Positions 1 through 7,628 of a DNA stretch of 11,101 bases are shown piece by piece. Both the position numbers and the translations under genes were made by a program. The notes beneath the pieces were generated by a model. It had not been told where the DNA came from and searched no databases. It saw only the letters and a program-made list of their open reading frames with translations. Position 1 is the stretch's first letter. Each line of letters begins with the position of its first letter. Source of the DNA: Gallionella sp. (GTDB lineage Bacteria; Pseudomonadota; Gammaproteobacteria; Burkholderiales; Gallionellaceae); assembly GCA_029850565.1 (NCBI GenBank), contig JARCRR010000044.1, positions 1-11,101 on the forward strand. Reading direction: 5' to 3'.

Positions 1-49
1 CTCTACAGCAGCAGAAAGAATTCCGCCAAGAGTTCACTTTTGCCCCCGG

Positions 50-826
50 TCAGGTCTTGAAATAAAACTCCATTTTGACCCCTGCAAGTTCGATGATGTC
101 ATGGTCTTTCAACTGGTGCGGTTGCTCACCTACCGACGCACCATTCACCAGAGGAAAACTCCCGCCTTCCACGTGAGTAATAAAGAAACCGTGAGGTCGA
201 CGAGCCAGCACCGCAACTTGAACACCGGGCTTACCCAAGGTCGTCAGATTCTTGCTGAGCTCCAATTCCCTGCCAAGGTTTGGGCCATTCAATATCTGAA
301 TGACCGCAATATGTTGGCTCGCAGCAGCAGGTGCAGCGACAGGCGCTTCCGGCTTGATATCGACCTTTGCTGCCGTCGCATTAAACTGGGTTGTCGATTC
401 GTGCTTGGCAGCCACCCCGGGATTGCTTTGTGTCTGATTGAAACTTTCTTCAGGTTTAGATGCTGAAGGAGCGGCCTTGACGGGCGCCCTCAGTACCATG
501 GTCTTCTCAAAATCAGCCGAGGGAGCCTGGGTCGGCTGATCGTTCAGATATTTAAGCTTGTATTTGCCGATCTCGATGACGTCATTGTTCTGTAGAAAGT
601 GCTTTTGGGTAGGGGCGCCATTGACGACCGAACCGTTGGTGCTACCCAAATCCTCAAAGAAAGAATCATTCAGAATGGTGATGACTGCCGCATGCTCGCT
701 GCTAACCGCAAGATTATCGATAGCAATATCGTTGTGCGGTTTGCGACCGATCGTGGTGCGCTCTTTGGTCAGCGGATATTCTTTGATCACCACACCATCC
801 ATGCTGAGTATCAGTTTTGCCGTCAT
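50..826 (-). CDS. FHA-domain protein with a canonical N-terminal and a degenerate C-terminal FHA domain
   Basis: This is a 258-residue soluble protein with no signal peptide or membrane segment. Residues 1-97 form a canonical FHA (phosphothreonine-binding) domain: the IGR motif with R28, the S43/H45 pair in VSSEH, and GSTNG at 61-65 followed by N69. Residues 98-170 are a low-complexity Pro/Ala/Thr/Gln linker with a T109 motif (EKTMVL). Residues 171-258 fold like a second FHA domain (LNGPNLGRELEL, LVNGASVG, HDIIELAG), but the region where GR and SxxH should be is replaced, so it probably does not bind phosphothreonine. The ATG is preceded by AGGGGA at 833-838, six bases away. It lies 29 bases after the PP2C gene and is the likely reader of the kinase-phosphatase pair upstream. 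Its family role (binding pThr peptides) is established; its partners are inferred. Confidence 0.92.
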   Translation of the reverse strand: MTAKLILSMDGVVIKEYPLTKERTTIGRKPHNDIAIDNLAVSSEHAAVITILNDSFFEDLGSTNGSVVNGAPTQKHFLQNNDVIEIGKYKLKYLNDQPTQAPSADFEKTMVLRAPVKAAPSASKPEESFNQTQSNPGVAAKHESTTQFNATAAKVDIKPEAPVAAPAAASQHIAVIQILNGPNLGRELELSKNLTTLGKPGVQVAVLARRPHGFFITHVEGGSFPLVNGASVGEQPHQLKDHDIIELAGVKMEFYFKT

Positions 827-855
827 ATCAATTCCCCTAATCGCCTACAACAAAA

Positions 856-1683
856 TCAATTCTTGAACCAAGATTTCAGCTTGGCCCACCAGCCACGCTG
901 GGCCGCGTAACTGCCTTTGACCTTAACCAAAATGACAGAGACATTATCGCGTCCGCCATTGTCATTCGCCTGTTCAATCAACTGTGTTGCCGCCAGCGAA
1001 AGATTTCCCTGCAACATCTGCAGCGTTGCCCCGATATCTTCATCCTCGACCATGTCGTTCAAACCATCCGAACAAAGCAGATATATATCTCCCACTTGCA
1101 CATCGTATGTATGCACTTCCGGCACGACATCCGCTTCGATACCGACAGCACGCGTCACCAGATTCTTATTCTTGGATAACTTGGCTAATTCCTTGCTGAT
1201 GATGCCGCTATCGATCTGCTCTTGCAACAAGGAGTGGTCACGTGTGACGGCCTCGAACACCTCTCCACGCAAACGATACATGCGCGAATCCCCCACATGC
1301 GCCACTGCCACACGATCATCATAGAAAATGGCTGTCACGATGGTCGTTCCCATCCCAGAGTACTGGGGCTGACTCTGCGCTGCATTGAAGATGGACAGGT
1401 TGGCTTTTTTAACGTTATCGCGCAAAACAGCAACACCGACTTCATCGCCGGAGTCCGCGTCATTTTTCTCGGGATCATCCACCCCTAAACGATGCCGGAC
1501 TTCACTGGAAATAACAGAAACCGCTATCCCGCTAGCGACTTCGCCTGCGTTATAACCACCCATACCATCTGCCAGCACGACCAAACCGAGTGAGGCATCA
1601 AAAGCCACACTATCCTCATTGTGAGAGCGAACCATCCCTGGATTGGTTTGGCTAACTATCTCTAGCGCCTCATTTACGTTCAC
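856..1683 (-). CDS. PP2C-family (PPM) Ser/Thr protein phosphatase
   Basis: This is a 275-residue metal-dependent protein phosphatase that would remove phosphate from Ser/Thr residues, most likely those set by the kinase encoded just upstream. The PPM motifs appear in order: RSHNED (19-24), VLADGMGG (36-43), GMGTT (110-114), AHVGDSRMYRL (128-138), TRDHS (147-151), CSDGLND (204-210) and GGRDNVSV (243-250). The metal-binding acidic residues D39, D206 and D246 are all present, so it should be active. The start is GTG rather than ATG; it is supported by GAGG at 1691-1694 and by the conserved N-terminus beginning shortly after it. Residues 258-275 form an unusual tail rich in Trp and Lys (GWWAKLKSWFKN) beyond the usual domain end. 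It lies 23 bases after the kinase and 29 before the FHA gene. No receptor or regulatory domain is fused to it. Confidence 0.95.
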   Translation of the reverse strand: MNVNEALEIVSQTNPGMVRSHNEDSVAFDASLGLVVLADGMGGYNAGEVASGIAVSVISSEVRHRLGVDDPEKNDADSGDEVGVAVLRDNVKKANLSIFNAAQSQPQYSGMGTTIVTAIFYDDRVAVAHVGDSRMYRLRGEVFEAVTRDHSLLQEQIDSGIISKELAKLSKNKNLVTRAVGIEADVVPEVHTYDVQVGDIYLLCSDGLNDMVEDEDIGATLQMLQGNLSLAATQLIEQANDNGGRDNVSVILVKVKGSYAAQRGWWAKLKSWFKN

Positions 1684-1690
1684 GTCCTAT

Positions 1691-1694
1691 CCTC
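1691..1694 (-). promoter_or_regulatory. Ribosome binding site (GAGG) of the PP2C gene
   Basis: GAGG lies seven bases before the GTG codon at 1683-1681. It supports use of a GTG start, because no in-frame ATG exists before the conserved RSHNED motif. Confidence 0.6.
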
Positions 1695-1706
1695 GCACTT
1701 GATGGT

Positions 1707-4229
1707 TCACTGCAGACTCGCTGCACATTGACGAATCGCCTCCGCCATTGCAGCCCCACTTTCATATCGATCTTCTATTTTCTTCGCTAACGACTTATTG
1801 ATGATATTCACCACACACGGCGGCACATCTGGTTTGATCTTCAAGATATCTATATGCGGTTCATTGGCGATCTTGAACATCAGTTGCGCCATTGAATCAC
1901 CCTCGAAAGGAAGCTTACCACACACCAATTGATAGAGGCTGACCCCCAACGAGAACAAGTCGGAGTGCCCCTCGATCTTGGCTCCCGACAATTGCTCAGG
2001 AGACATGAAAGAAGGCGTTCCGAGCACCATGCCCGTTTTCGTCTTACTGGAATCCGTGATGCGCGCGATACCGAAATCGGTCACTTTCACCGTATCACTT
2101 TCGATGTCATACATGATGTTGGCAGGTTTGATGTCGCGGTGCACCACATTCAGTCCATGTGCATATCCCAGTGCATCCGCAACGCGCGCGACGATACTCA
2201 AAACTTTCGGTAGTGGCAGCAGAGTCTCAGGTTTGGAATAGACCACCAGATCTTTGCCTTTGAGGAACTCCATGGCGATGTAGGCCAGATCATGCTCTTC
2301 GCCCGCATCGTACATGGTGACGATATTGGGATGGTTCAGCCGCCCCGCAGTCTCCGCCTCGCGGAAGAATCGAGCTTTCACATCCGCCAACTCATCCGCC
2401 TCGAACTCCTGCGACAAAGCCATAGTCTTGATCGCCACGATGCGGCTGATCTTCGGATCCTTACCCAGATAGACCACCCCCATCGCACCCTTGCCTAACT
2501 CCTTTTCAATTTCGTAACGACCCAGCATCGGCTTCGCCAATCCAGCCTGGTCCAACTTCATCGTACTGTCATTGCCACGACCAGAAGATCCACCCAGAAT
2601 GATAGTTTCTGACATCGCTTTGGATTGTGCTGTGCGCGCTTTCAAATCACGGAAGTTCGGATTGTGATCCGCCATGTACTTGAATACCGACTCCGCCTTG
2701 TTGAATTGGCGCTTACGCTCAAAATCCAATCCCAAGTTGTACAAAACATCCATCAAGCTATCGTCCAGAGGTACTTTGCGGAACTTGTCGAACGCCATAT
2801 CCAACTGGCCTTGCCCTTGGAAAGCCAGCCCCAACATGCGATTACTTTCTGCCGACTCCGCATCGGACTTCTCTTTGCCCTTTTCGGTCATCAAGAAGCG
2901 CTTGGTGGTCAGCAGCAAATGGCCGACCAATAACAACGCGGCAGGCAACATCAATTGCAGCCACATCGCTTGCGTTGTCATCAGTATGAAATGGATGGCG
3001 AGTAGCGCGACAAATAAACCGCCTGTTATGACCGCGCCCAGCCCCGCGCTCAAACGAGGCATCAACAAGATGAGATACAAGGAAACAAGCAAGAACACCG
3101 ACATTTCAGCCCAATATCCCCAACTTGGAACAATGAAAAAATCCTGTTTCAGTATGCTTGAGACAGAATGTGCCAAAGTCAGCACAGGAGGCGTCGTTGC
3201 AGAGATGGGAGTGACTTGAACTGCGCCGACACCTGCGGCGGTTGCGCCGATCAACACGATCTTGTCGCGATATTTCTCGGCCGGAATTTTGCCGGTCAGC
3301 ACATCGTAGAACGAGTCGACCTGGAATGCGGGTTTTCCATCGCGATCCGCGTAGAAGTACGTATGCATTCTTAACGCCGAATCGGTGGCGATACTCAGAT
3401 TGCCCAACCTGACTCCCTCTCCCAAGGACACGTGAATGTCTTTCGGCTCAAGGTTCAAACTCTTCGCCGCAATCATTAACGACAGTGAAGGATAGTACTG
3501 GTCGTAATATCCCACCACCATTGGCTCGGTGCGCACACCGCCATCCACATCAGGCGTGGAGTTCAAGTGACCGATGGCCACTGCAGGCTGGCCCAATGCC
3601 GGGATCGGAACCAACGCGGCAATCGCAGGGACTGGGGAAGGTGAATCCACACTACCCTGCACATTCACCAAGTTGTTCTTCAGCACATAATCCGGCAAAG
3701 GCGCATCTGGTTTTCCTTGCGGCTCACCTAGCTCGAAATACAAACCGAGCAAGACGTTATTGACCTTGGTCATGCTTTCGGCGAGCTTTTGGTCATTATC
3801 CAAATGCAACAATGCATCCTGCAATAACGCTTGGAGCTCCTGCCATTCAGCGGGATTACTGGTTTTGAGTGGGGTTCTTTCGAGAATGCCTGCGATATTC
3901 AGAATGTAGTCCAAACCCGCATCGACTTGGGGCTCAAAGAAGAATGCCGTATGTCCGATCACTTTGGCATTTCCGCTTGCGAGTATATCCAGCATCTTAC
4001 CCTGTATCTCGCGCGGCCAAGGCCAGCGACCCAGATTGGCGATGCTCTCATCATCGATAGCAATGACGGCGATCTTGTCACTCGCCACGCGAGATGATGC
4101 CAACACGCCCCAGTCATAAGCTTTACGCTCAAGGCTTTGGATGACATCGGTACTAGCGCTGAACAAGAACAGCAAGGCTACCAAGACTCCGGTGAACCAA
4201 TCTGCTTTAAAAAAAGATACTTTTTTCAT
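1707..4229 (-). CDS. CHASE2-domain transmembrane serine/threonine protein kinase
   Basis: This is an 840-residue membrane kinase. TM1 is at about 11-29, followed by a CHASE2-type sensor region to about 360 that should be extracytoplasmic, with typical IAVIAIDDESI and GRWPWPRE near its start and KIVLIGAT near its end. Three more membrane segments (about 372-390, 396-417 and 420-441) bring the chain to the cytoplasm. Residues 465-530 look like TPR-type helices, then a linker, then a Hanks-type kinase at 572-830: glycine loop GKGAMG (579-584), K601 in VAIK, E624, HRDIKPAN (697-704), DFG (718-720), GTPSFMSPE (737-745) and D757. All catalytic residues are intact. CHASE2 is known as an extracellular sensor domain of unknown ligand, found on kinases and cyclases. 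The ATG is preceded by a GGGCAGGG stretch. It heads the kinase-phosphatase-FHA group and is separated from the usp gene by 109 bases, so it may have its own promoter. Confidence 0.95.
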   Translation of the reverse strand: MKKVSFFKADWFTGVLVALLFLFSASTDVIQSLERKAYDWGVLASSRVASDKIAVIAIDDESIANLGRWPWPREIQGKMLDILASGNAKVIGHTAFFFEPQVDAGLDYILNIAGILERTPLKTSNPAEWQELQALLQDALLHLDNDQKLAESMTKVNNVLLGLYFELGEPQGKPDAPLPDYVLKNNLVNVQGSVDSPSPVPAIAALVPIPALGQPAVAIGHLNSTPDVDGGVRTEPMVVGYYDQYYPSLSLMIAAKSLNLEPKDIHVSLGEGVRLGNLSIATDSALRMHTYFYADRDGKPAFQVDSFYDVLTGKIPAEKYRDKIVLIGATAAGVGAVQVTPISATTPPVLTLAHSVSSILKQDFFIVPSWGYWAEMSVFLLVSLYLILLMPRLSAGLGAVITGGLFVALLAIHFILMTTQAMWLQLMLPAALLLVGHLLLTTKRFLMTEKGKEKSDAESAESNRMLGLAFQGQGQLDMAFDKFRKVPLDDSLMDVLYNLGLDFERKRQFNKAESVFKYMADHNPNFRDLKARTAQSKAMSETIILGGSSGRGNDSTMKLDQAGLAKPMLGRYEIEKELGKGAMGVVYLGKDPKISRIVAIKTMALSQEFEADELADVKARFFREAETAGRLNHPNIVTMYDAGEEHDLAYIAMEFLKGKDLVVYSKPETLLPLPKVLSIVARVADALGYAHGLNVVHRDIKPANIMYDIESDTVKVTDFGIARITDSSKTKTGMVLGTPSFMSPEQLSGAKIEGHSDLFSLGVSLYQLVCGKLPFEGDSMAQLMFKIANEPHIDILKIKPDVPPCVVNIINKSLAKKIEDRYESGAAMAEAIRQCAASLQ

Positions 4230-4338
4230 AGTTGCCCTGCCCGTTTATGCATATTCCCCTGAGCTTTCTGGGCAGATACTAAAACAATTTTGAATTCCAA
4301 ACCATACCTGATTGATTTATCAGTAATTTGGCGCCTGC
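4230..4338 (-). other. 109-base gap between the usp gene and the CHASE2 kinase gene
   Basis: This AT-rich stretch is the longest leader before the signalling cassette and the most likely place for its promoter. A TAGTAT hexamer is visible on the minus strand (4281-4276) but no good -35 partner stands at the usual distance, so I do not call a sigma-70 promoter. A 6-bp inverted repeat (CTGCCC at 4275-4270, GGGCAG at 4242-4237 on the minus strand) overlaps the ribosome-binding region of the kinase. No U-tailed terminator is seen after the usp gene. Confidence 0.35.
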
Positions 4339-4764
4339 TCAGCGGGCAATGGTAACTGGAAACTTGGATAGCTGCGCAACCTTGCTGGTGACTGAACCCA
4401 GCAGGAGCTTAGCGAGACTTTCTTCACCTTGCGCACCAATGATGATCTGGTCGACCTTTTGTTCTTCCGCATACTGCACGATGGCCTCAGCCGGGCGTCC
4501 GATACTGACGTGGTATTGATATGCCAGTTTGGCCCCATCCAGAACAGCACGCGCTTTTTCCAACGCAGCCATCCCTTGCTCACGGTAATAATCATTGATC
4601 GTATCTTGGTTGATGAACAACTTGACGTTGCCGGCCGCCACGCTCCACTGCACATTCAGCAAAAGCAACTGGGGCTGCTGCTTCAATTGAGCAGATAACT
4701 CAGCGGCGTACCGCACCGCACACAACCCATTCTCAGAACCGTCTACCGGGATCAATATCTTCAT
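4339..4764 (-). CDS. Universal stress protein (UspA family)
   Basis: This is a 141-residue single-domain Usp protein. It begins MKILIPVDGS, the standard first strand, and carries the ATP-binding signature G-2x-G-9x-G-S at G110, G113, G123 and S124, so it belongs to the nucleotide-binding Usp class. The reading frame is open further upstream to a TTG at 4782 overlapping the terC stop, but I chose the ATG at 4764: AAAGGAA at 4771-4777 sits six bases before it, and Usp proteins usually start exactly at this strand. It follows terC by 14 bases and is probably co-transcribed with it. Usp proteins are cytoplasmic and usually help survival under stress or energy limitation; the specific role here is unknown. 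Confidence 0.93.
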   Translation of the reverse strand: MKILIPVDGSENGLCAVRYAAELSAQLKQQPQLLLLNVQWSVAAGNVKLFINQDTINDYYREQGMAALEKARAVLDGAKLAYQYHVSIGRPAEAIVQYAEEQKVDQIIIGAQGEESLAKLLLGSVTSKVAQLSKFPVTIAR

Positions 4765-4770
4765 CGCATC

Positions 4771-4777
4771 TTCCTTT
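4771..4777 (-). promoter_or_regulatory. Ribosome binding site (AAAGGAA) of the universal stress protein gene
   Basis: AAAGGAA is six bases before ATG 4764 and lies in the 14-base gap after the terC stop. It decides for ATG 4764 over the upstream TTG at 4782, which would place this site inside the coding region. Confidence 0.7.
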
Positions 4778-4778
4778 G

Positions 4779-5507
4779 TCAATCTACCTTCACACTCTCA
4801 TCAACCAGATCGATGGCTTTTGCGCTATCCAACTTGCGCATCGCCAACCATTTACCGATTACCAGTACCAGTAACGCACACGCACCGGGAATCAGCCAGT
4901 GCAGCAAATGCTGAGCCTCAACCAATGGTTTCAGCAAAGCCTCGCTGACCAACATCTCTCCGGCCACATAGCCCAACAAGGCACCGCCAACAAAGATGAT
5001 GACGGGGAAGCGATCGATCAGTTTAAGCACCAGTTGGCTACTCCAAGCGATAAGCGGGATGCTGATGAGCAGGCCGAACACCAGCAGAGCGACATTACCT
5101 TTTGCGGCAGCAGCAACACCCAGCACGTTATCCAAACTCATCACGAAATCGGCGATGATGATGGTCTTCACTGCCCCTAAAAGCTGTGTCTCAGCCTTGA
5201 TGTTGCCTTCGCCGTGCCCTTCGTCTTCCGGCAGGATCAGCTTGACACCGATCCAGATCAGCAGGAACGCACCCACCAACTTCAGATAAGGCAATGACAG
5301 CAAACTGACCGCAAAGAAAGTAAGCACAATACGCAAACCGATCGCACCACCCACGCCATACATGATGCCCTTGCGACGTTGCGCCTCTGGCAAGTTGCGG
5401 CATGCCAACGCGATCACCACCGCGTTGTCGCCCGACAACAGCAAGTCGATCATGATGATCTTGAATACATCCACCCAGAACTGCGGTGCTGAGAACATTT
5501 CCAACAT
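4779..5507 (-). CDS. TerC/YjbE-family integral membrane protein (putative metal-ion exporter)
   Basis: This 242-residue inner-membrane protein has about seven hydrophobic segments. It carries the two half-site motifs of the TerC family: DLLLSGDNAV (21-30) and ADFVMSLDNVLG (119-130), whose acidic and Asn residues lie within membrane helices and are thought to bind metal. Length and style match the YjbE branch rather than the longer Alx/TerC proteins. Members have been linked to manganese export and to secreted metalloprotein metallation in other bacteria; that function is inferred here. A TTG at 5510 is also in frame, but ATG at 5507 fits better because AAGGGG at 5515-5520, inside the last codons of sucD, is seven bases before it. 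Only four bases separate it from the sucD stop, so translation is probably coupled. No yybP-ykoY-like leader is possible in that gap. Confidence 0.92.
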   Translation of the reverse strand: MLEMFSAPQFWVDVFKIIMIDLLLSGDNAVVIALACRNLPEAQRRKGIMYGVGGAIGLRIVLTFFAVSLLSLPYLKLVGAFLLIWIGVKLILPEDEGHGEGNIKAETQLLGAVKTIIIADFVMSLDNVLGVAAAAKGNVALLVFGLLISIPLIAWSSQLVLKLIDRFPVIIFVGGALLGYVAGEMLVSEALLKPLVEAQHLLHWLIPGACALLVLVIGKWLAMRKLDSAKAIDLVDESVKVD

Positions 5508-5511
5508 CAAC

Positions 5512-6393
5512 TTACCCCTTCAATATCTTTTGCATGGTGCGCCCCATCTCGGCCGGATTGCGCGTGATATGAATGCCACTTTCCTCCATCACCGCCAGCT
5601 TCTCGTTCGCGCCACCTTGACCACCGGAGATGATGGCACCCGCATGACCCATGCGCTTTCCCGGTGGTGCCGTGACGCCCGCGATGAAACCCACCACCGG
5701 CTTATTCATATTTGATTTGATCCAGCGCGCGCATTCTTCCTCATCGCTACCGCCGATCTCTCCCACCATGATGACCGCATCCGTCTCGGGATCGTCATTG
5801 AACATGCGCATCACATCGATGTGCTTGAGACCATTGATGGGATCACCACCGATACCGACACAGGAAGATTGCCCCATGCCCAATACAGTCAATTGACCAA
5901 CGGCCTCATAGGTCAAGGTACCGGAACGCGACACCACACCGATGCGCCCCTTCTTATGGATATGCCCCGGCATGATGCCAATCTTGATCTCGTCCGGTGT
6001 GATGAGACCGGGACAGTTCGGCCCGATGAGGATGGTCTTCTTGCCTTTCATCTTGTAGCGCGTCTTCACCATGTCATGCACGGGAATGCCTTCGGTGATG
6101 CAGATAACCAAGTCGAGCTCGGCTTCCACCGCTTCGTCGATAGCGGCCGCCGCGCCAGAAGGTGGAACATAGATCACCGACACCGTTGCGCCCGTGGCTT
6201 TCTTCGCATCCAGCACGCTGGCATAAACCGGAATACCCTCGAAATCTTCTCCCGCTTTTTTCGGATTCACGCCCGCTACGAAACAGTTCGCACCGTTCGC
6301 ATAGCTCTTGCAGTGAAAGGTGTGGAACTGACCGACTTTGCCGGTCATCCCTTGAGTGATGACCTTGGTATCTTTATTGATGAGGATGGACAT
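5512..6393 (-). CDS. sucD: Succinyl-CoA ligase (ADP-forming) alpha subunit
   Basis: This TCA-cycle enzyme subunit (EC 6.2.1.5) carries the CoA-binding Rossmann region and the phosphorylated histidine; with SucC it interconverts succinyl-CoA plus ADP and phosphate with succinate, CoA and ATP. The 293-residue length is close to E. coli SucD. Visible motifs are ITQGMTGKVGQFHT (12-25) of the CoA-binding domain, IGPNCPGLI (123-131), and the active-site GHAGAI with catalytic H250, followed by GGQGGANEK. Nothing essential is missing. The ATG lies five bases after the sucC stop, with AAAGG formed by the sucC end as ribosome binding site. The pair is followed immediately by terC. Confidence 0.98.
   Translation of the reverse strand: MSILINKDTKVITQGMTGKVGQFHTFHCKSYANGANCFVAGVNPKKAGEDFEGIPVYASVLDAKKATGATVSVIYVPPSGAAAAIDEAVEAELDLVICITEGIPVHDMVKTRYKMKGKKTILIGPNCPGLITPDEIKIGIMPGHIHKKGRIGVVSRSGTLTYEAVGQLTVLGMGQSSCVGIGGDPINGLKHIDVMRMFNDDPETDAVIMVGEIGGSDEEECARWIKSNMNKPVVGFIAGVTAPPGKRMGHAGAIISGGQGGANEKLAVMEESGIHITRNPAEMGRTMQKILKG
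5515..5520 (-). promoter_or_regulatory. Ribosome binding site (AAGGGG) of terC inside the end of sucD
   Basis: AAGGGG is formed by the last two sense codons of sucD (Lys-Gly) and lies seven bases before ATG 5507. Placement within the upstream gene suggests translational coupling of terC to sucD. Confidence 0.7.
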
Positions 6394-6398
6394 GATGT

Positions 6399-7562
6399 TT
6401 AACCTTTCGCAGCCGCGACGACCTTCTGTGCCGCATCTGCCATATCGTTACCGGAGATGATGGGCAAACCGGACTCTGCCAATATCTTCTTGCCCAGATC
6501 CACGTTCGTCCCTTCGAGACGCACCACCAACGGCACCTTGAGGCTCACCTCGCGCGCTGCCGCCACCACACCTTCGGCAATCACATCGCACTTCATGATG
6601 CCACCGAAAATGTTGACGAGAATGGCTTTCAGGTTTGGGTTCTTCAACATCAACTTGAACGCCTCGGTGACCTTCTCTTTGTTCGCACCGCCCCCCACAT
6701 CGAGAAAGTTGGCTGGACTGCCGCCGTATAATTTAATGATATCCATGGTCGCCATCGCCAAACCCGCACCATTCACCAGACAGCCGATGTTTCCGTCCAA
6801 CTGGATGTAAGCAAGGTCGAATTTAGACGCCTCGATCTCCGCCGGATCCTCCTCATCGAGGTCGCGCATCGCCACGATCTCGGGATGCCGATATAGCGCA
6901 TTGGAATCAAAATTGAATTTGGCATCGAGTGCGATGGCACGATTATCCGCCGTGATGACCAATGGATTGATCTCCGCCAGCATCGCATCCTTTTCTACAA
7001 AGGCACGATAGAGGCCTTGAAGAATTTGCACCGCTTCAGCATTCGCTGCATCGGGGATGCCGATATCTCGCGCCACACGCGCTGCCTCTGCCGCATCCAA
7101 TCCGGCCATCGGGTCGATGCGTACCGTATGTATCTTTTCGGGATTGTGTTTGGCGACTTCTTCGATCTCCATACCGCCTTCGCTGGAAGCCAGCAAAGCC
7201 ACGCGCTGCGAGACGCGATCCACCACCATGCCGACGTAAAGCTCCTTGGCGATCTGCGCTCCCTCTTCGATGAGCAAGCGGCGCACCACTTGTCCTTCAG
7301 GACCGGTCTGATGCGTGACAAGATGCATGCCGAGTATCTGACCGGCGTATTTGCGCACCTCATCCAGAGATTTCGCCACCTTCACGCCGCCGCCCTTGCC
7401 GCGACCGCCCGCATGAATCTGCGCCTTCACCACCCACACATTACCGCCCAATCCATGTGCTGCAGCAACGGCATCATTGACACTGAAACACGCGGCACCG
7501 CGAGGTGTCGGCACGCCGAACTCGCGCAGGATCTCTTTACCTTGGTACTCGTGGATCTTCAT
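6399..7562 (-). CDS. sucC: Succinyl-CoA ligase (ADP-forming) beta subunit
   Basis: This is the ATP-grasp nucleotide-binding subunit of succinyl-CoA ligase, 387 residues, essentially the family length. It starts MKIHEYQGKEIL as usual and shows the ATP-grasp signature AGGRGKGGGVK (51-61), the metal-site region AEINPLV (196-202) with N199 and D213, LDVGGGANKEKV (287-298), and NIFGGIMKCD (317-326), which contacts the alpha subunit and CoA site. It forms the cytoplasmic enzyme with the sucD product encoded next. GGGAG lies shortly before the ATG. A leader of 122 bases separates it from the preceding barrel-protein gene and holds a strong hairpin; I see no convincing sigma-70 promoter there, so whether sucC has its own promoter is unresolved. 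Confidence 0.98.
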   Translation of the reverse strand: MKIHEYQGKEILREFGVPTPRGAACFSVNDAVAAAHGLGGNVWVVKAQIHAGGRGKGGGVKVAKSLDEVRKYAGQILGMHLVTHQTGPEGQVVRRLLIEEGAQIAKELYVGMVVDRVSQRVALLASSEGGMEIEEVAKHNPEKIHTVRIDPMAGLDAAEAARVARDIGIPDAANAEAVQILQGLYRAFVEKDAMLAEINPLVITADNRAIALDAKFNFDSNALYRHPEIVAMRDLDEEDPAEIEASKFDLAYIQLDGNIGCLVNGAGLAMATMDIIKLYGGSPANFLDVGGGANKEKVTEAFKLMLKNPNLKAILVNIFGGIMKCDVIAEGVVAAAREVSLKVPLVVRLEGTNVDLGKKILAESGLPIISGNDMADAAQKVVAAAKG

Positions 7563-7628
7563 GATTTACTCCCGAACCGGATGGGCGGAATTTACCAGAC
7601 TGCCAATGAAACCGCCTTACCTAAATGC

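Noticed and set aside
1..37. Possible GTG start (37-35, minus strand) of a further gene after the FHA gene, with GGGGG at 43-47 ahead of it
   Set aside because: Only about 12 codons are visible, rich in Cys and Ser, and nothing identifies them; the frame cannot be judged from the window.
4320..4655. A 111-residue minus-strand frame overlapping the usp gene
   Set aside because: It is a shifted-frame shadow; the Usp signature is in the other frame, which also has the better ribosome binding site.
5821..6402. A 193-residue plus-strand open frame opposite sucD
   Set aside because: It is the complement of the conserved sucD gene and has no independent support.
7563..7628. Possible sigma-70 promoter for sucC
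   Set aside because: TAAATT-like and TTGGCA-like hexamers exist but only six bases apart; no pair has acceptable spacing.
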